This document shows positions 16,615-25,525 of a DNA stretch of 64,000 bases, piece after piece (within the stretch, counting starts at the first letter, position 1; the number at the start of each line of letters is the position of its first letter). Source of the DNA: Prochlorococcus sp. W8 (GTDB lineage: Bacteria; Cyanobacteriota; Cyanobacteriia; PCC-6307; Cyanobiaceae). The notes below the pieces were generated by a model. That model made no database searches. It worked only from the letters and a program-made list of their open reading frames with translations, and was not told the origin of the DNA. Location: the NCBI GenBank assembly GCA_000291825.1, contig ALPF01000033.1:1-64000 (forward strand), read 5' to 3'. A program made the translations under genes and the position numbers.

Positions 16615-18872
16615 ATTTCTACAGGATTAATATCAATTGTTAAAAAAGTATTTTTTGGGATAAAATCCCATAGTGATTTTTCTCTTGGTATGGGCAATTC
16701 AGTTTTATCTGGACCATAAATTAATATTTGCCACCTAAACTTTTTGCCAATTTTCGGGATCATACTTGGAGCAGGTCCTATCAATCTCCAATTTTTTTTT
16801 AAACATAAAGGTCTTAAATATTCTGATAATTTATTAGCAGTTTTTTCTGTTAAGGTGTTTTCAATACCAGATATCTTAAGGAGGCAAACTCTACAGAAAG
16901 GAAATAAATTTAAATCTTTTCTTAATTTCAAACTTTCATTTAAAAAACTTTCATAATCTCTTTTTTTTAGAAAGGAAATAACAGGATGACTAGGTTGATA
17001 TGTTTGAAGAATCACCTCACCTTCTTTACCTGCTCTCCCTGATCTACCCGCTAACTGAAGAAATAATTGCAATGCTTTTTCTTCTGTTGCCAAATCAGGA
17101 CGATTAAGAAGACTATCTGATGCTAGTACAACTGAAAGCGTAACATTTGGGATATCAATACCTTTAGCAAGCATTTGAGTGCCTACCATTACATCGGCTT
17201 TACCCTCAGAGAATTCAGCAAGGATTTTTCGGTGACCTTCTTTACCCGATGTAGTATCTCTATCAAATCGTAGTAGTTTTAATTCGGGCATTTCTTCTTT
17301 CAAGGATTCAACAACTTTTTGAGTCCCTATTCCAAATGGCTTAAAAGCGTTTGAGTGGCAATCAGGACAAAAATTAATAAACTGACTTTTAAGACCGCAC
17401 CAATGACAATTAAGCCATTTTTTCCCTTTTGTGCCGATATGAACCGTTAAAGAGGTATCACAATTTGGGCAATTAACAACAAAACCACAATTTCGACAAC
17501 TTAGAAATCCGTTATATCCTCTCCTTGGGACCAAGATGATTGCCTGTTCTTTTTTCTCTTTCAAATTTCTCAGTGAATTAAAAAGTTCTTTACTAAAAAT
17601 TTTTTTGTTTCCTTTTTTAAATTCATCTCGCATATCTATCACTTTTATTTCTGGGACTTTGGCAATTGATATTCTTTCTTTCATTCTTGCTAACTTTAAT
17701 TTATTTTCATATTTAACTTTTTTCCAAGTATTAAGAGAAGGAGTAGCACTTCCAAATATAATTCTAACTCCACCTCTTTTCGCTCTATCTAAGGCAAGTT
17801 CTCTTACGTCATAACAGGGCATCGGAGTCTCTTGTTTGTAAGAGTTATCATGCTCTTCGTCAATTATTATCACCCCTAGATTTCTTATAGGCAAAAATAT
17901 TGATGATCTAGTACCAATTACAATTAAAGGTTCTTCCTCTTCTAATATTTTTCGCCAAACTAATTGACGTTGTTTTGAGGAACAATTACTGTGATATTCA
18001 AAAATATTTTTTTTAAATCTACTCGAAAATCTATCTATTAATTGAGGAATTAAAGCAATTTCTGGAGCCATTATTAAACAACTTTTATTTTTTTCTAAAA
18101 AACTTTTAGTGATTCTTAAATATATTTCTGTTTTCCCAGAACCAGTTTCTCCCCACAATAGTAAAGATTCACCTCCTTTCATTTTTTTTATTTTTGATAT
18201 CGCTTCTTTTTGTTGATAAGTAAGTGAAGGCATTTGATTTCCTTTGATATTATTTTCAAACGATATCAAAGATAGATTATCTGTTTTTGATCGGCTTATT
18301 TTTTTAATCAAATTCTTTTTAATTAATGAATTAATTAATGTTGAGCTAAATCCAAATTTTATTAACTCACTTTGCCACAGACCTCCCGAAGAATTAATTT
18401 TCTGGATTAATAATAATTGTCTACTTGTTAACCCCCTAGATTGATAATTTAAATTAGGGGTTATTATTATCCAGAAATTTGAAGAAATCTTCTTATTAAT
18501 AACATTAGATTTACTAAACCACCCTGGAGGTAAAGCTGTTTTAAACATTTTTATAATATTTACCTTATGGTCACAAGCTATATCCTCTATCCAATCTCTC
18601 CACCACTCATAAAAAACTTTTTTTTGAATGATTCTCTCGATGATAGAGTATTTTAATTCTGAATTTAAGCCAAATCTTTCTATATTTAAGTTTTCTCTAA
18701 TGACTAATCCCGTAATCAATCTACCTTTAACTTTCACTAGAACAATATCACCCATTTCTACTCCTAAAGAATTTCCATCTATATAATCAAAACTGTTGCT
18801 ATATCTACCAAAATCGATCAAAACGCTATAAACTTTTGGGTCTTGACTTAGATTATTAGTTGCGAGCTTCAA
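16611..18872 (-). CDS. priA: Primosomal replication helicase PriA
   Basis: Restarts stalled replication forks by loading the replicative helicase. The 753-aa protein has an N-terminal DNA-binding domain, a superfamily 2 helicase with Walker A GETGSGKT at about 241-248 and the DEEH box, and a cysteine-rich zinc domain (CRNCG, CPNC, CHWCG, CPDC) near 455-500 that gives eight zinc ligands. The C-terminal helicase motif QLAGRSGRAGKEGEV is intact. It starts with TTG at 18870-18872. Its 3' end overlaps the fusion gene by the TTAA stop pair, and rpoD is divergent 324 bp away. Confidence 0.96.
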   Translation of the reverse strand: MKLATNNLSQDPKVYSVLIDFGRYSNSFDYIDGNSLGVEMGDIVLVKVKGRLITGLVIRENLNIERFGLNSELKYSIIERIIQKKVFYEWWRDWIEDIACDHKVNIIKMFKTALPPGWFSKSNVINKKISSNFWIIITPNLNYQSRGLTSRQLLLIQKINSSGGLWQSELIKFGFSSTLINSLIKKNLIKKISRSKTDNLSLISFENNIKGNQMPSLTYQQKEAISKIKKMKGGESLLLWGETGSGKTEIYLRITKSFLEKNKSCLIMAPEIALIPQLIDRFSSRFKKNIFEYHSNCSSKQRQLVWRKILEEEEPLIVIGTRSSIFLPIRNLGVIIIDEEHDNSYKQETPMPCYDVRELALDRAKRGGVRIIFGSATPSLNTWKKVKYENKLKLARMKERISIAKVPEIKVIDMRDEFKKGNKKIFSKELFNSLRNLKEKKEQAIILVPRRGYNGFLSCRNCGFVVNCPNCDTSLTVHIGTKGKKWLNCHWCGLKSQFINFCPDCHSNAFKPFGIGTQKVVESLKEEMPELKLLRFDRDTTSGKEGHRKILAEFSEGKADVMVGTQMLAKGIDIPNVTLSVVLASDSLLNRPDLATEEKALQLFLQLAGRSGRAGKEGEVILQTYQPSHPVISFLKKRDYESFLNESLKLRKDLNLFPFCRVCLLKISGIENTLTEKTANKLSEYLRPLCLKKNWRLIGPAPSMIPKIGKKFRWQILIYGPDKTELPIPREKSLWDFIPKNTFLTIDINPVEI

Positions 18873-19196
18873 AACTTTTTCTTAGTATTGGATTGTTGAA
18901 CATTCCACAAAGTGTTTTTTGCACATTGTCCGCATCAAGTTCTCAGGGAAGACATGAAGCTCTGATCAATGAATAAATTCAAAATGATCTGCCAGTCTGA
19001 GAAAGCCCTAAACTTTTTGCTCTAGGTAATTTATAACACTAATTAATTTTTTCAACATCTTACAAGCACTTTTTTAAATTAAAAAACATTGCGGATAGAT
19101 ACATTAGTTCTTAAAGCAACTTTTTACTACTAAATGTGCGACATTGCCGTAATTAAAGTTTTATTTAGTTAAATTCACCCTAGAAAGGAGTCTATT
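18873..19196. promoter_or_regulatory. 324-bp gene-free region between priA and rpoD
   Basis: This is the longest gene-free stretch in the window and must hold the divergent promoters of priA and rpoD. It has a possible RNA fold: TTCTCAG at 18940-18946 can pair with CTGAGAA at 18997-19003, and inside it GATCA at 18964-18968 with TGATC at 18985-18989, followed by a T-rich run. A 12-codon reading frame from ATG 19134 to TAA 19172 lies just before rpoD. I found no tRNA and no ORF longer than 18 codons. Exact promoters are not assigned. Confidence 0.5.
19182..19190 (+). promoter_or_regulatory. Strong ribosome binding site of rpoD
   Basis: AGAAAGGAG ends 6 bp before the ATG at 19197. It is one of the few clear Shine-Dalgarno sequences in the window, where most genes have none, and it fixes the rpoD start. 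Confidence 0.75.
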
Positions 19197-20354
19197 ATGT
19201 GTCCCATAGCTGCAGAGTCAAAAAATTCAAAGTCACGCTCTAAGAAAAAGTTAAATAAAAATATTAATCCATCTGCAGAAACAGAATTAAACAATAATAG
19301 AGTTGAGAAAGTAGTCAATAATGATAGTGAATTAGAAAATAATAATGAAAATCCTTCTGAAGATGATGAAAAAAATCTAGCTAATATAAAACTGGGACCA
19401 AAAGGAATTTATACAGAAGATTCAATAAGAGTTTATTTACAAGAGATTGGACGAATAAGATTATTAAGACCGGATGAGGAAATTGAACTTGCAAGAAAAA
19501 TTGCGGACTTGCTGCAACTTGAAGAATTAGCAACGCAGTATGAATCAGAGAAGGGGCATTTCCCATCTGTCAGAGAGTGGGCAGAGCTAATTGATATGCC
19601 TCTTTCTAAATTTAGAAGAAGATTACTATTGGGAAGAAGAGCAAAAGAAAAAATGGTTCAATCTAATTTAAGACTAGTAGTTTCAATTGCTAAGAAATAT
19701 ATGAATCGAGGTTTGTCCTTTCAAGATTTAATTCAAGAAGGTAGTTTAGGTCTTATTAGAGCAGCAGAAAAATTTGATCATGAAAAAGGATATAAATTCT
19801 CTACTTATGCAACATGGTGGATTCGCCAGGCAATTACAAGAGCTATTGCTGATCAAAGTAGAACTATTAGATTACCCGTTCACTTATACGAAACTATATC
19901 CAGGATTAAAAAAACCACCAAAGTATTAAGTCAAGAATTTGGCCGAAAACCTAGTGAAGAAGAAATTGCTGAGAGTATGGAAATGACAATTGAGAAATTA
20001 AGATTCATAGCTAAAAGTGCTCAGCTACCTATTTCTTTAGAAACTCCTATTGGGAAAGAAGAGGATTCAAGATTAGGAGATTTTATAGAAGCTGACATCG
20101 AAAATCCAGAACAGGATGTGTCTAAAACCTTATTAAGAGAGGATTTAGAAGGTGTTTTAGCAACCTTAAGTCCTAGAGAAAGAGATGTTCTTAGACTTCG
20201 TTATGGGATAGATGATGGGAGGATGAAAACTCTCGAAGAGATCGGACAGATTTTTGATGTTACAAGAGAAAGGATAAGACAGATAGAAGCAAAAGCTCTC
20301 CGTAAATTAAGGCATCCAAATAGAAATGGGGTTTTAAAAGAATATATAAAATAA
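19197..20354 (+). CDS. rpoD: Principal RNA polymerase sigma factor (group 1)
   Basis: The 385-aa sigma-70 protein directs housekeeping transcription. A low-complexity polar N-terminus (about residues 1-65, rich in Asn, Lys, Glu) precedes region 1.2 ([16 protein letters not shown] near 76-91). Regions 2.1-2.4 include [27 protein letters not shown] and [14 protein letters not shown], the core of -10 recognition. Region 4.2 ends with the helix-turn-helix [20 protein letters not shown]. The near-invariant regions 2 and 4 and the position as a single strongly initiated gene support the principal factor (SigA) over a group 2 paralogue. Confidence 0.93.
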   Translation: MCPIAAESKNSKSRSKKKLNKNINPSAETELNNNRVEKVVNNDSELENNNENPSEDDEKNLANIKLGPKGIYTEDSIRVYLQEIGRIRLLRPDEEIELARKIADLLQLEELATQYESEKGHFPSVREWAELIDMPLSKFRRRLLLGRRAKEKMVQSNLRLVVSIAKKYMNRGLSFQDLIQEGSLGLIRAAEKFDHEKGYKFSTYATWWIRQAITRAIADQSRTIRLPVHLYETISRIKKTTKVLSQEFGRKPSEEEIAESMEMTIEKLRFIAKSAQLPISLETPIGKEEDSRLGDFIEADIENPEQDVSKTLLREDLEGVLATLSPRERDVLRLRYGIDDGRMKTLEEIGQIFDVTRERIRQIEAKALRKLRHPNRNGVLKEYIK

Positions 20355-20443
20355 TAAAATTTAATTTATCTTCATTAAGTTGCAAACTGATATTGATAAA
20401 TTTGTGCTTCTTTCTTTTAATCTAAAATAAATTAATATTTTTA

Positions 20444-21388
20444 ATGGCTATTTCAAAAATAAGAATTGCGACAAGAAGAAGTAAGTTGGCTATGGTGCAA
20501 ACTTTATGGGTAAAGGAGGAATTAGAGAAAAACATTCCTAATATAGAGGTTAATATTGAAGCGATGGCGACTCAAGGAGATAAAATTCTTGACGTGGCTT
20601 TAGCAAAAATTGGTGATAAAGGATTATTTACTAAGGAACTTGAAACTCAAATGCTTCAAGATAAAGCTGATATTGCCGTTCATTCATTAAAGGATTTGCC
20701 AACTAATTTGCCGGATGGACTAACTTTAGGATGTATCACAAAAAGAGAGGATCCTTCTGATGCACTTGTTATTAATAAGAAAAATGAGTCTTATAAATTA
20801 GAGAATCTACCATCAGGATCAATTGTTGGGACAAGTTCCCTTAGAAGGCTTGCACAATTAAAATTTAATTATCCTAATCTTATTTTTAAAGATATAAGAG
20901 GAAATGTAATCACTCGTTTAGAAAAATTAGATTCAGGAGAATTTGATTGTATTATACTTGCTGCAGCAGGATTAAAAAGATTAGGATTTGAATCAAGAAT
21001 ACATCAATTAATTCCTAGCGAGATTTCTCTACATGCTGTAGGCCAAGGAGCATTAGGGATTGAATGTAAAACAGATAATAATGATGTTTTAGATATAATT
21101 CAAGTTCTAACTCATACAGAGACTAGTAAAAGATGCTTAGCAGAGAGATCATTTTTAAGAGAGTTAGAGGGCGGTTGCCAAGTACCTATAGGAGTAAATA
21201 GTGGAATAAAAAATGATCAAATATTTCTTACTGGAATGGTGGCTTCTATTGATGGAAAGAAACTTATCAAAGATCAATCACTAGGCCCTTCAACTGATCC
21301 TGAAAGTATTGGAAAAGATCTTGCTAATAAACTAAAAATGCAAGGAGCAGAAAAAATACTTAAAGAAATATTTAATGAATATAGGTAG
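20444..21388 (+). CDS. hemC: Porphobilinogen deaminase (hydroxymethylbilane synthase)
   Basis: Joins four porphobilinogens into hydroxymethylbilane, the precursor of chlorophyll, heme and cobalamin. The 314-aa protein shows the catalytic aspartate 84 in HSLKDLP, the arginine-rich cofactor and substrate sites in [11 protein letters not shown] near 129-139 and [10 protein letters not shown] near 150-159, and the cysteine 245 in [10 protein letters not shown] that binds the dipyrromethane cofactor. Length fits the family. It lies 89 bp after rpoD on the same strand; read-through is possible. hemL, an earlier step, is at 31328. Confidence 0.97.
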   Translation: MAISKIRIATRRSKLAMVQTLWVKEELEKNIPNIEVNIEAMATQGDKILDVALAKIGDKGLFTKELETQMLQDKADIAVHSLKDLPTNLPDGLTLGCITKREDPSDALVINKKNESYKLENLPSGSIVGTSSLRRLAQLKFNYPNLIFKDIRGNVITRLEKLDSGEFDCIILAAAGLKRLGFESRIHQLIPSEISLHAVGQGALGIECKTDNNDVLDIIQVLTHTETSKRCLAERSFLRELEGGCQVPIGVNSGIKNDQIFLTGMVASIDGKKLIKDQSLGPSTDPESIGKDLANKLKMQGAEKILKEIFNEYR

Positions 21389-21399
21389 GAAGAATATGA

Positions 21400-21987
21400 C
21401 TAATTAACCAATTTAGGTTCAATTTCTTTTTTATATCTATCCTCGCATTCTTCTATGGTTTTGATTGCATCTTCAAGACCAAAAAAGCCATTTACTTTAC
21501 AAGTTCCTGGTTTTTTTAAATCCTTGTAATGTTCCCAATAATACTTTGTTTCTTTTAGCCAGTGTTTACCAAGATCATTAAAAGTTTTAATATGATCTAC
21601 CCTTTTATCTTCTGATAAAACAGCTATTACCTTATCATCGACTTCTCCTCCATCATCAAATTTCATAACTCCGATTACTCTGGCTTCAACAATTGATCCT
21701 GGAATTAAAGGTTCAGTCACAGAGACTATTTCAATATCTAGTGGATCGCCATCCTCATCCCAAGTTCTTGGGATACAACCATAAGCGAATGGATAAGCCA
21801 AAGATGAGTAACCAACTCTATCAAGCTTAAGATGACCAGTTTCAGTTATTAATTCATACTTATTGATTGTATTTGAATTTAATTCAACAATTGTATTAAC
21901 AATTGTTTTTTGTTCATTTACGAAAGGATCTAAAATATGAAGAAGATTGGGAGTACTTTTGCTTGGGGGTTGACTAAGATTTGCCAT
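21400..21987 (-). CDS. ppa: Family I inorganic pyrophosphatase, complete active site
   Basis: Hydrolyses pyrophosphate to drive biosynthesis. The 195-aa protein keeps all recognised family I active-site residues: E35, K43, E45, R57, Y69, D79, D81 and D84 in DGDPLD, D112, D117 and K119 in DGGEVDDK, and Y154-K155 in HYKDLKK. It differs clearly from the cyanobacterial-type homologue at 6160 in its N-terminus, which is about 15 residues longer, and in loop lengths. This copy is therefore the probable housekeeping pyrophosphatase. Its origin may differ from that of the first copy; base composition here does not stand out. Confidence 0.94.
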   Translation of the reverse strand: MANLSQPPSKSTPNLLHILDPFVNEQKTIVNTIVELNSNTINKYELITETGHLKLDRVGYSSLAYPFAYGCIPRTWDEDGDPLDIEIVSVTEPLIPGSIVEARVIGVMKFDDGGEVDDKVIAVLSEDKRVDHIKTFNDLGKHWLKETKYYWEHYKDLKKPGTCKVNGFFGLEDAIKTIEECEDRYKKEIEPKLVN

Positions 21988-22061
21988 ATATTTATTAATT
22001 TATAACTATATTACAACTTATCTTTGGCTATCAATCTCTTAAAGTTAATAATCAAAATATT

Positions 22062-23561
22062 TTAATTAAATTCATCAATTTTATGCTTAAGATAATCAAG
22101 AAAAAATTTTGATGAGAGTTCACTTCCACTAATTTTTTTAACTAATTCCATAGCATTTAATGATCTTCCATGACAATGAACATTTTCTTTCAACCAATTA
22201 ATTATTGTTTGATAATCATTATTTCCAATTAAATGATCAATTAATCCAATATCCTTTTCTAGTTGATGAGTTAACTGTGCACTTATGAGATGACCAATCA
22301 AATATGAAGGGAAATAGCCAAAAGCACCTTCACTCCAATGTACATCTTGTAAACATCCTTCAACATCGTTGCAAGGCTCAATACCTAAAAGTTTCTTATA
22401 TTTTTTATTCCATTCAAATGGTAAATCTTTAGCTTTTAGATTTCCTTCAATTAATTCTATTTCCAGCTCAGTTCTAATTAAAATATGCATCCCATAACTT
22501 AGTTCATCAGCTTCTACTCTATTTAATCCTGGTTGAATAATATTCATCGATTGCCATAACTCCTCATAATTTTTCAAAGGACATCCATTCTTTAGAAAAT
22601 ATTGAAAGAAACTTCTTGAGAAAGCTTTCGACTTTACTATCCTATTTTCCCAAAATAAGGATTGACTCTCATGGACAGCCATCGAGGTAGCTTGTCCGAG
22701 AGGCCAGGCAAACCATTGATGCGTTTCATTAGGCAAACCTTGTTCATAAATAGAGTGCCCCCATTCATGTGCAGTAGCTAAAAAACTTGAAAACGGTTCA
22801 CCTTTTACTATTCTTGTTGTGATCCTATAATCTTTTGGCCCCAAAGTGATTGAAAATGGATGCGGAGATTCCGCAATAGCAACCAAATCCTCATTACGTC
22901 CAAAATTATCCAGTAATTTACCGCAAAGTACTTGTTGAGCTGAAGAATCAATATCCCATTTTTTCTTATCAAATTCTTTTATATTCTCAAGCATAGATGG
23001 GATAGATTCTCTTAAAGGATTAAAAATATTGAATAGCCAATCTTTATTAATATCAGGTTCATAAGGTTGAGCCAATGTCTCCCATGGACTCAATTTATCT
23101 GAAAGTTGATTCGCTTCCTCTCTTCGTAAAATTATTAATTCTTCAAAGTATGGCTGAAAAATTTTGAAGTCAGAATTTCTTTTAGCATGTTGCCAACTTT
23201 CATACCCTTGTGATTTGGCTTTTGCTAAATTTGCTACTAATTTAGGATCTAACTTTCTTTGTCTATCAAATTCTTTATTAAGGAGTTCTATATTCTTTTT
23301 TTTTGAAATATATTCTGTATTCAAATAATCTGATGATTCATCCAACTCAATCTTAGCTAAGTTTATTAGGTTTAAGAATTCATCACTAGAATTTCTAGCG
23401 TGTAAAATCTTTGCTAAATAAGTAAGTTGCTCACCTCTCCATGAAGAACCATTCTTTGGCATTACAGTATTCTGGTCCCAATAAAGAGTACTTTGAATCG
23501 AACCTAAAATTTGAGTATCTTTTAGGTAGGATCCTAATTTGCTCCAGGCTACATTTTTCAA
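22062..23561 (-). CDS. M32 family metallocarboxypeptidase (Taq type)
   Basis: A 499-aa zinc carboxypeptidase of the thermostable Taq/Pfu family, which removes C-terminal amino acids from peptides in the cytoplasm. The zinc motif HEWGH lies near residue 265 (TAHEWGHSIYEQG), with the third ligand glutamate about 28 residues later in HESQSLFWENR. Further family blocks (YGMHILIRTELE, HWSEGAFGYFPSYLIGHL) are present. Length is typical. It starts with TTG at 23559-23561. No signal peptide. The gene stands between ppa and the divergent yjbQ-like gene and probably has its own promoter. Confidence 0.93.
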   Translation of the reverse strand: MKNVAWSKLGSYLKDTQILGSIQSTLYWDQNTVMPKNGSSWRGEQLTYLAKILHARNSSDEFLNLINLAKIELDESSDYLNTEYISKKKNIELLNKEFDRQRKLDPKLVANLAKAKSQGYESWQHAKRNSDFKIFQPYFEELIILRREEANQLSDKLSPWETLAQPYEPDINKDWLFNIFNPLRESIPSMLENIKEFDKKKWDIDSSAQQVLCGKLLDNFGRNEDLVAIAESPHPFSITLGPKDYRITTRIVKGEPFSSFLATAHEWGHSIYEQGLPNETHQWFAWPLGQATSMAVHESQSLFWENRIVKSKAFSRSFFQYFLKNGCPLKNYEELWQSMNIIQPGLNRVEADELSYGMHILIRTELEIELIEGNLKAKDLPFEWNKKYKKLLGIEPCNDVEGCLQDVHWSEGAFGYFPSYLIGHLISAQLTHQLEKDIGLIDHLIGNNDYQTIINWLKENVHCHGRSLNAMELVKKISGSELSSKFFLDYLKHKIDEFN

Positions 23562-23665
23562 AAAAATCTCCGTATAGATTTACATATTAAGATAATTTTT
23601 TTACGGTGAGCCTTAAATTTGAAAACCATATTATGAGAAGATTGAAAAATAATTTTATTTAATGA

Positions 23666-24139
23666 ATGATGGAACAAATTTTTTCAACCTTACAGGTAAA
23701 TTCATCAGGACAAGGTTTAAAAGATATTACCTATTTAATTACTAATTTCATTAAAGAAAATAAGTTTAAAACTGGATTAATTGTTTTAAATATAATGCAT
23801 ACTAGTTGTAGCTTAATTGTGAACGAAAATGCTGATCCAAATGTTCTTAAAGATTTAGATAAATATATTAATTCAATTGTTCCATTTAATAAATATCATG
23901 ATTTAACTAGAGAAAGGAAAGAGATTTCATATAAGCATTATCAAGAAGGTGAAGATGATATGCCAGCTCATATAAAGACTGCCCTAACTAATACATCTCT
24001 ATCCTTTAGCATCCAAAATGAAAAACTCATGTTAGGAACTTGGCAAGGTATTTATCTATGGGAGCATAGATTTGGCATTAATATAAGAAAAATAAATATT
24101 CATGCAATTGGAGAAATTAAAAAAAATATTTACAATTAA
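23666..24139 (+). CDS. YjbQ / UPF0047 family protein
   Basis: The 157-aa protein belongs to the YjbQ family. It has the conserved HTSCSLIVNENADP block near residues 46-59 and the C-terminal GTWQGIYLWEHR block near 132-143. Family members are small trimeric proteins; E. coli YjbQ has been linked to a weak thiamine-phosphate synthase activity, but the true function is unclear. It starts with ATG 23666 and is followed 18 bp later by a pterin dehydratase gene. Confidence 0.88.
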   Translation: MMEQIFSTLQVNSSGQGLKDITYLITNFIKENKFKTGLIVLNIMHTSCSLIVNENADPNVLKDLDKYINSIVPFNKYHDLTRERKEISYKHYQEGEDDMPAHIKTALTNTSLSFSIQNEKLMLGTWQGIYLWEHRFGINIRKINIHAIGEIKKNIYN

Positions 24140-24157
24140 AAAAGAAATCAATTAGAA

Positions 24158-24454
24158 ATGAAACCCTATTTACTTGAAAAAAAAGAGCTTAAAGAATTAG
24201 CTGTTAAATTACCTGGATGGAAAATATCCAATCAAAAGATAGAAAAGAAATTTTCTTTCAATAACTTTATAGAAGCTTTTTCTTTTATGACTCAAGTGGC
24301 TTTGCTTTGCGAAAAATATAATCATCATCCTAATTGGGATAATGTATATTCTTTAGTAAATATACAATTAACTACTCATGACTTAGGGGGTATTTCAAAC
24401 TTAGATCAAATCATAGCTTCTGAAATAAATAAATTAACTGAAAGTAAATTATAG
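24158..24454 (+). CDS. Pterin-4a-carbinolamine dehydratase family protein
   Basis: A 98-aa protein with the family motif HHPNWDNVYSLVNIQLTTHD (about residues 56-75) followed by GGIS; the paired histidines and the later THD histidine make the active site. The classical reaction regenerates tetrahydropterin after aromatic amino-acid hydroxylation. Prochlorococcus is not known to hydroxylate phenylalanine, and some members of this family in autotrophs act in Rubisco or carboxysome biogenesis instead, so the role is open. It is between yjbQ and the CobW gene on the same strand. Confidence 0.88.
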   Translation: MKPYLLEKKELKELAVKLPGWKISNQKIEKKFSFNNFIEAFSFMTQVALLCEKYNHHPNWDNVYSLVNIQLTTHDLGGISNLDQIIASEINKLTESKL

Positions 24455-24502
24455 ATATTTCAGAAATCCTAATTAGAATATAGAAAATATCATGAGTTAT
24501 AA

Positions 24503-25525
24503 ATGCAAGATAAGCAAACAAAGTTGGTTCCGGTAACAATAATAAGTGGATTCTTGGGTTCAGGGAAAACAACGCTTTTAAATCACATTTTAGGGAACCA
24601 AAATAGTCTTAAAACAGCTGTTTTAGTTAATGAGTTTGGAGAAATCGGAATAGATAACGACTTAATAATTGAAACATCAGAAGATATGATCGAATTAAGT
24701 AATGGATGTATTTGTTGCACAATTAATGGCGAATTACTCTCAACAGTTGAGAAAATCATAGAGAGATCTAATAATCTAGATTATATAATTGTAGAAACTA
24801 CTGGGCTTGCAGACCCATTGCCAGTAGCAATGACTTTTGCCGGAAGTAATCTTAGAGAGAAAGTGAGATTGGATTCAATTTTAACTTTAGTAGACGCTGA
24901 TAATTTTGATTTTAACATTGACAGAAAAAGCGTTTACTACTCACAACTTCTTTATGGAGATATCATACTTTTAAATAAATGTGATTTAGTAAATAATAAA
25001 AAATTGGAAGATATAGAAAAAAAAATATTTGAAATTAAAAAAGAACCTCGAATTCTAAGATGTTCAAATAGCAAAGTAGGTCTTGAAACAATTATTAGTG
25101 TAGGACTGTTTGAAACTGATAAATATATATTTGAAGATATTGAAAAGGATAATTCTACTAAACACTCGCACCATTCTCATGAACACTCACGCCATTCTCA
25201 TGAACACTCGCATGATTTGCAAAATAATATAGAGGGATTTACCTCCGTTTCATTCGAATGCTTTGACCCTTTTTCATTGAGGAGATTCCAAAACTTCTTA
25301 GATAATCAACTATCAGAAAATGTTTTCAGAGCAAAAGGTATTTTATGGTTTCAAGAAAGCGAAAGAAAACATATTTTTCACCTATCAGGAAAAAGATTTT
25401 CACTTGATGATGAAGATTGGAAAAAAGATAAATCCAATAGGATTGTTTTGATTGGGAAAAATTTAAATCATAAGGAAATAAAAAATCAATTAGATCTTTG
25501 TAGATCTAACTCTTTAAATGAATAA
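24503..25525 (+). CDS. CobW/COG0523-family GTPase with His-rich metal-binding stretch
   Basis: A 340-aa G3E GTPase and probable metal chaperone. The P-loop GFLGSGKT is at 16-23, the metal-binding CICC motif at 69-72, and the guanine-specificity motif NKCD near 158-161. A histidine-rich stretch near 219-237 holds nine histidines. The C-terminal CobW domain is complete. Family members deliver zinc or other metals to client proteins under limitation. The gene overlaps the ferric-iron permease by 8 bp, which points to trace-metal supply, although the metal itself cannot be read from the sequence. Confidence 0.88.
   Translation: MQDKQTKLVPVTIISGFLGSGKTTLLNHILGNQNSLKTAVLVNEFGEIGIDNDLIIETSEDMIELSNGCICCTINGELLSTVEKIIERSNNLDYIIVETTGLADPLPVAMTFAGSNLREKVRLDSILTLVDADNFDFNIDRKSVYYSQLLYGDIILLNKCDLVNNKKLEDIEKKIFEIKKEPRILRCSNSKVGLETIISVGLFETDKYIFEDIEKDNSTKHSHHSHEHSRHSHEHSHDLQNNIEGFTSVSFECFDPFSLRRFQNFLDNQLSENVFRAKGILWFQESERKHIFHLSGKRFSLDDEDWKKDKSNRIVLIGKNLNHKEIKNQLDLCRSNSLNE
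25171..25209 (+). repeat. 18-bp direct repeat encoding the His-rich segment
   Basis: CCATTCTCATGAACACTC occurs at 25171-25188 and again, exactly, at 25192-25209, a period of 21 bp or seven codons. Each copy encodes HSHEHS plus flanking residues. The identity at synonymous positions suggests a recent tandem duplication within the gene. Confidence 0.85.

Noticed and set aside
18969-19025. 18-codon frame upstream of rpoD
   Set aside because: No ribosome binding site and no similarity to known leader peptides; it falls in the putative structured region.
25171-25209. Short direct repeats considered as a CRISPR-like array
   Set aside because: Only two copies with a 3-bp spacer, inside a coding frame and encoding a histidine-rich loop.
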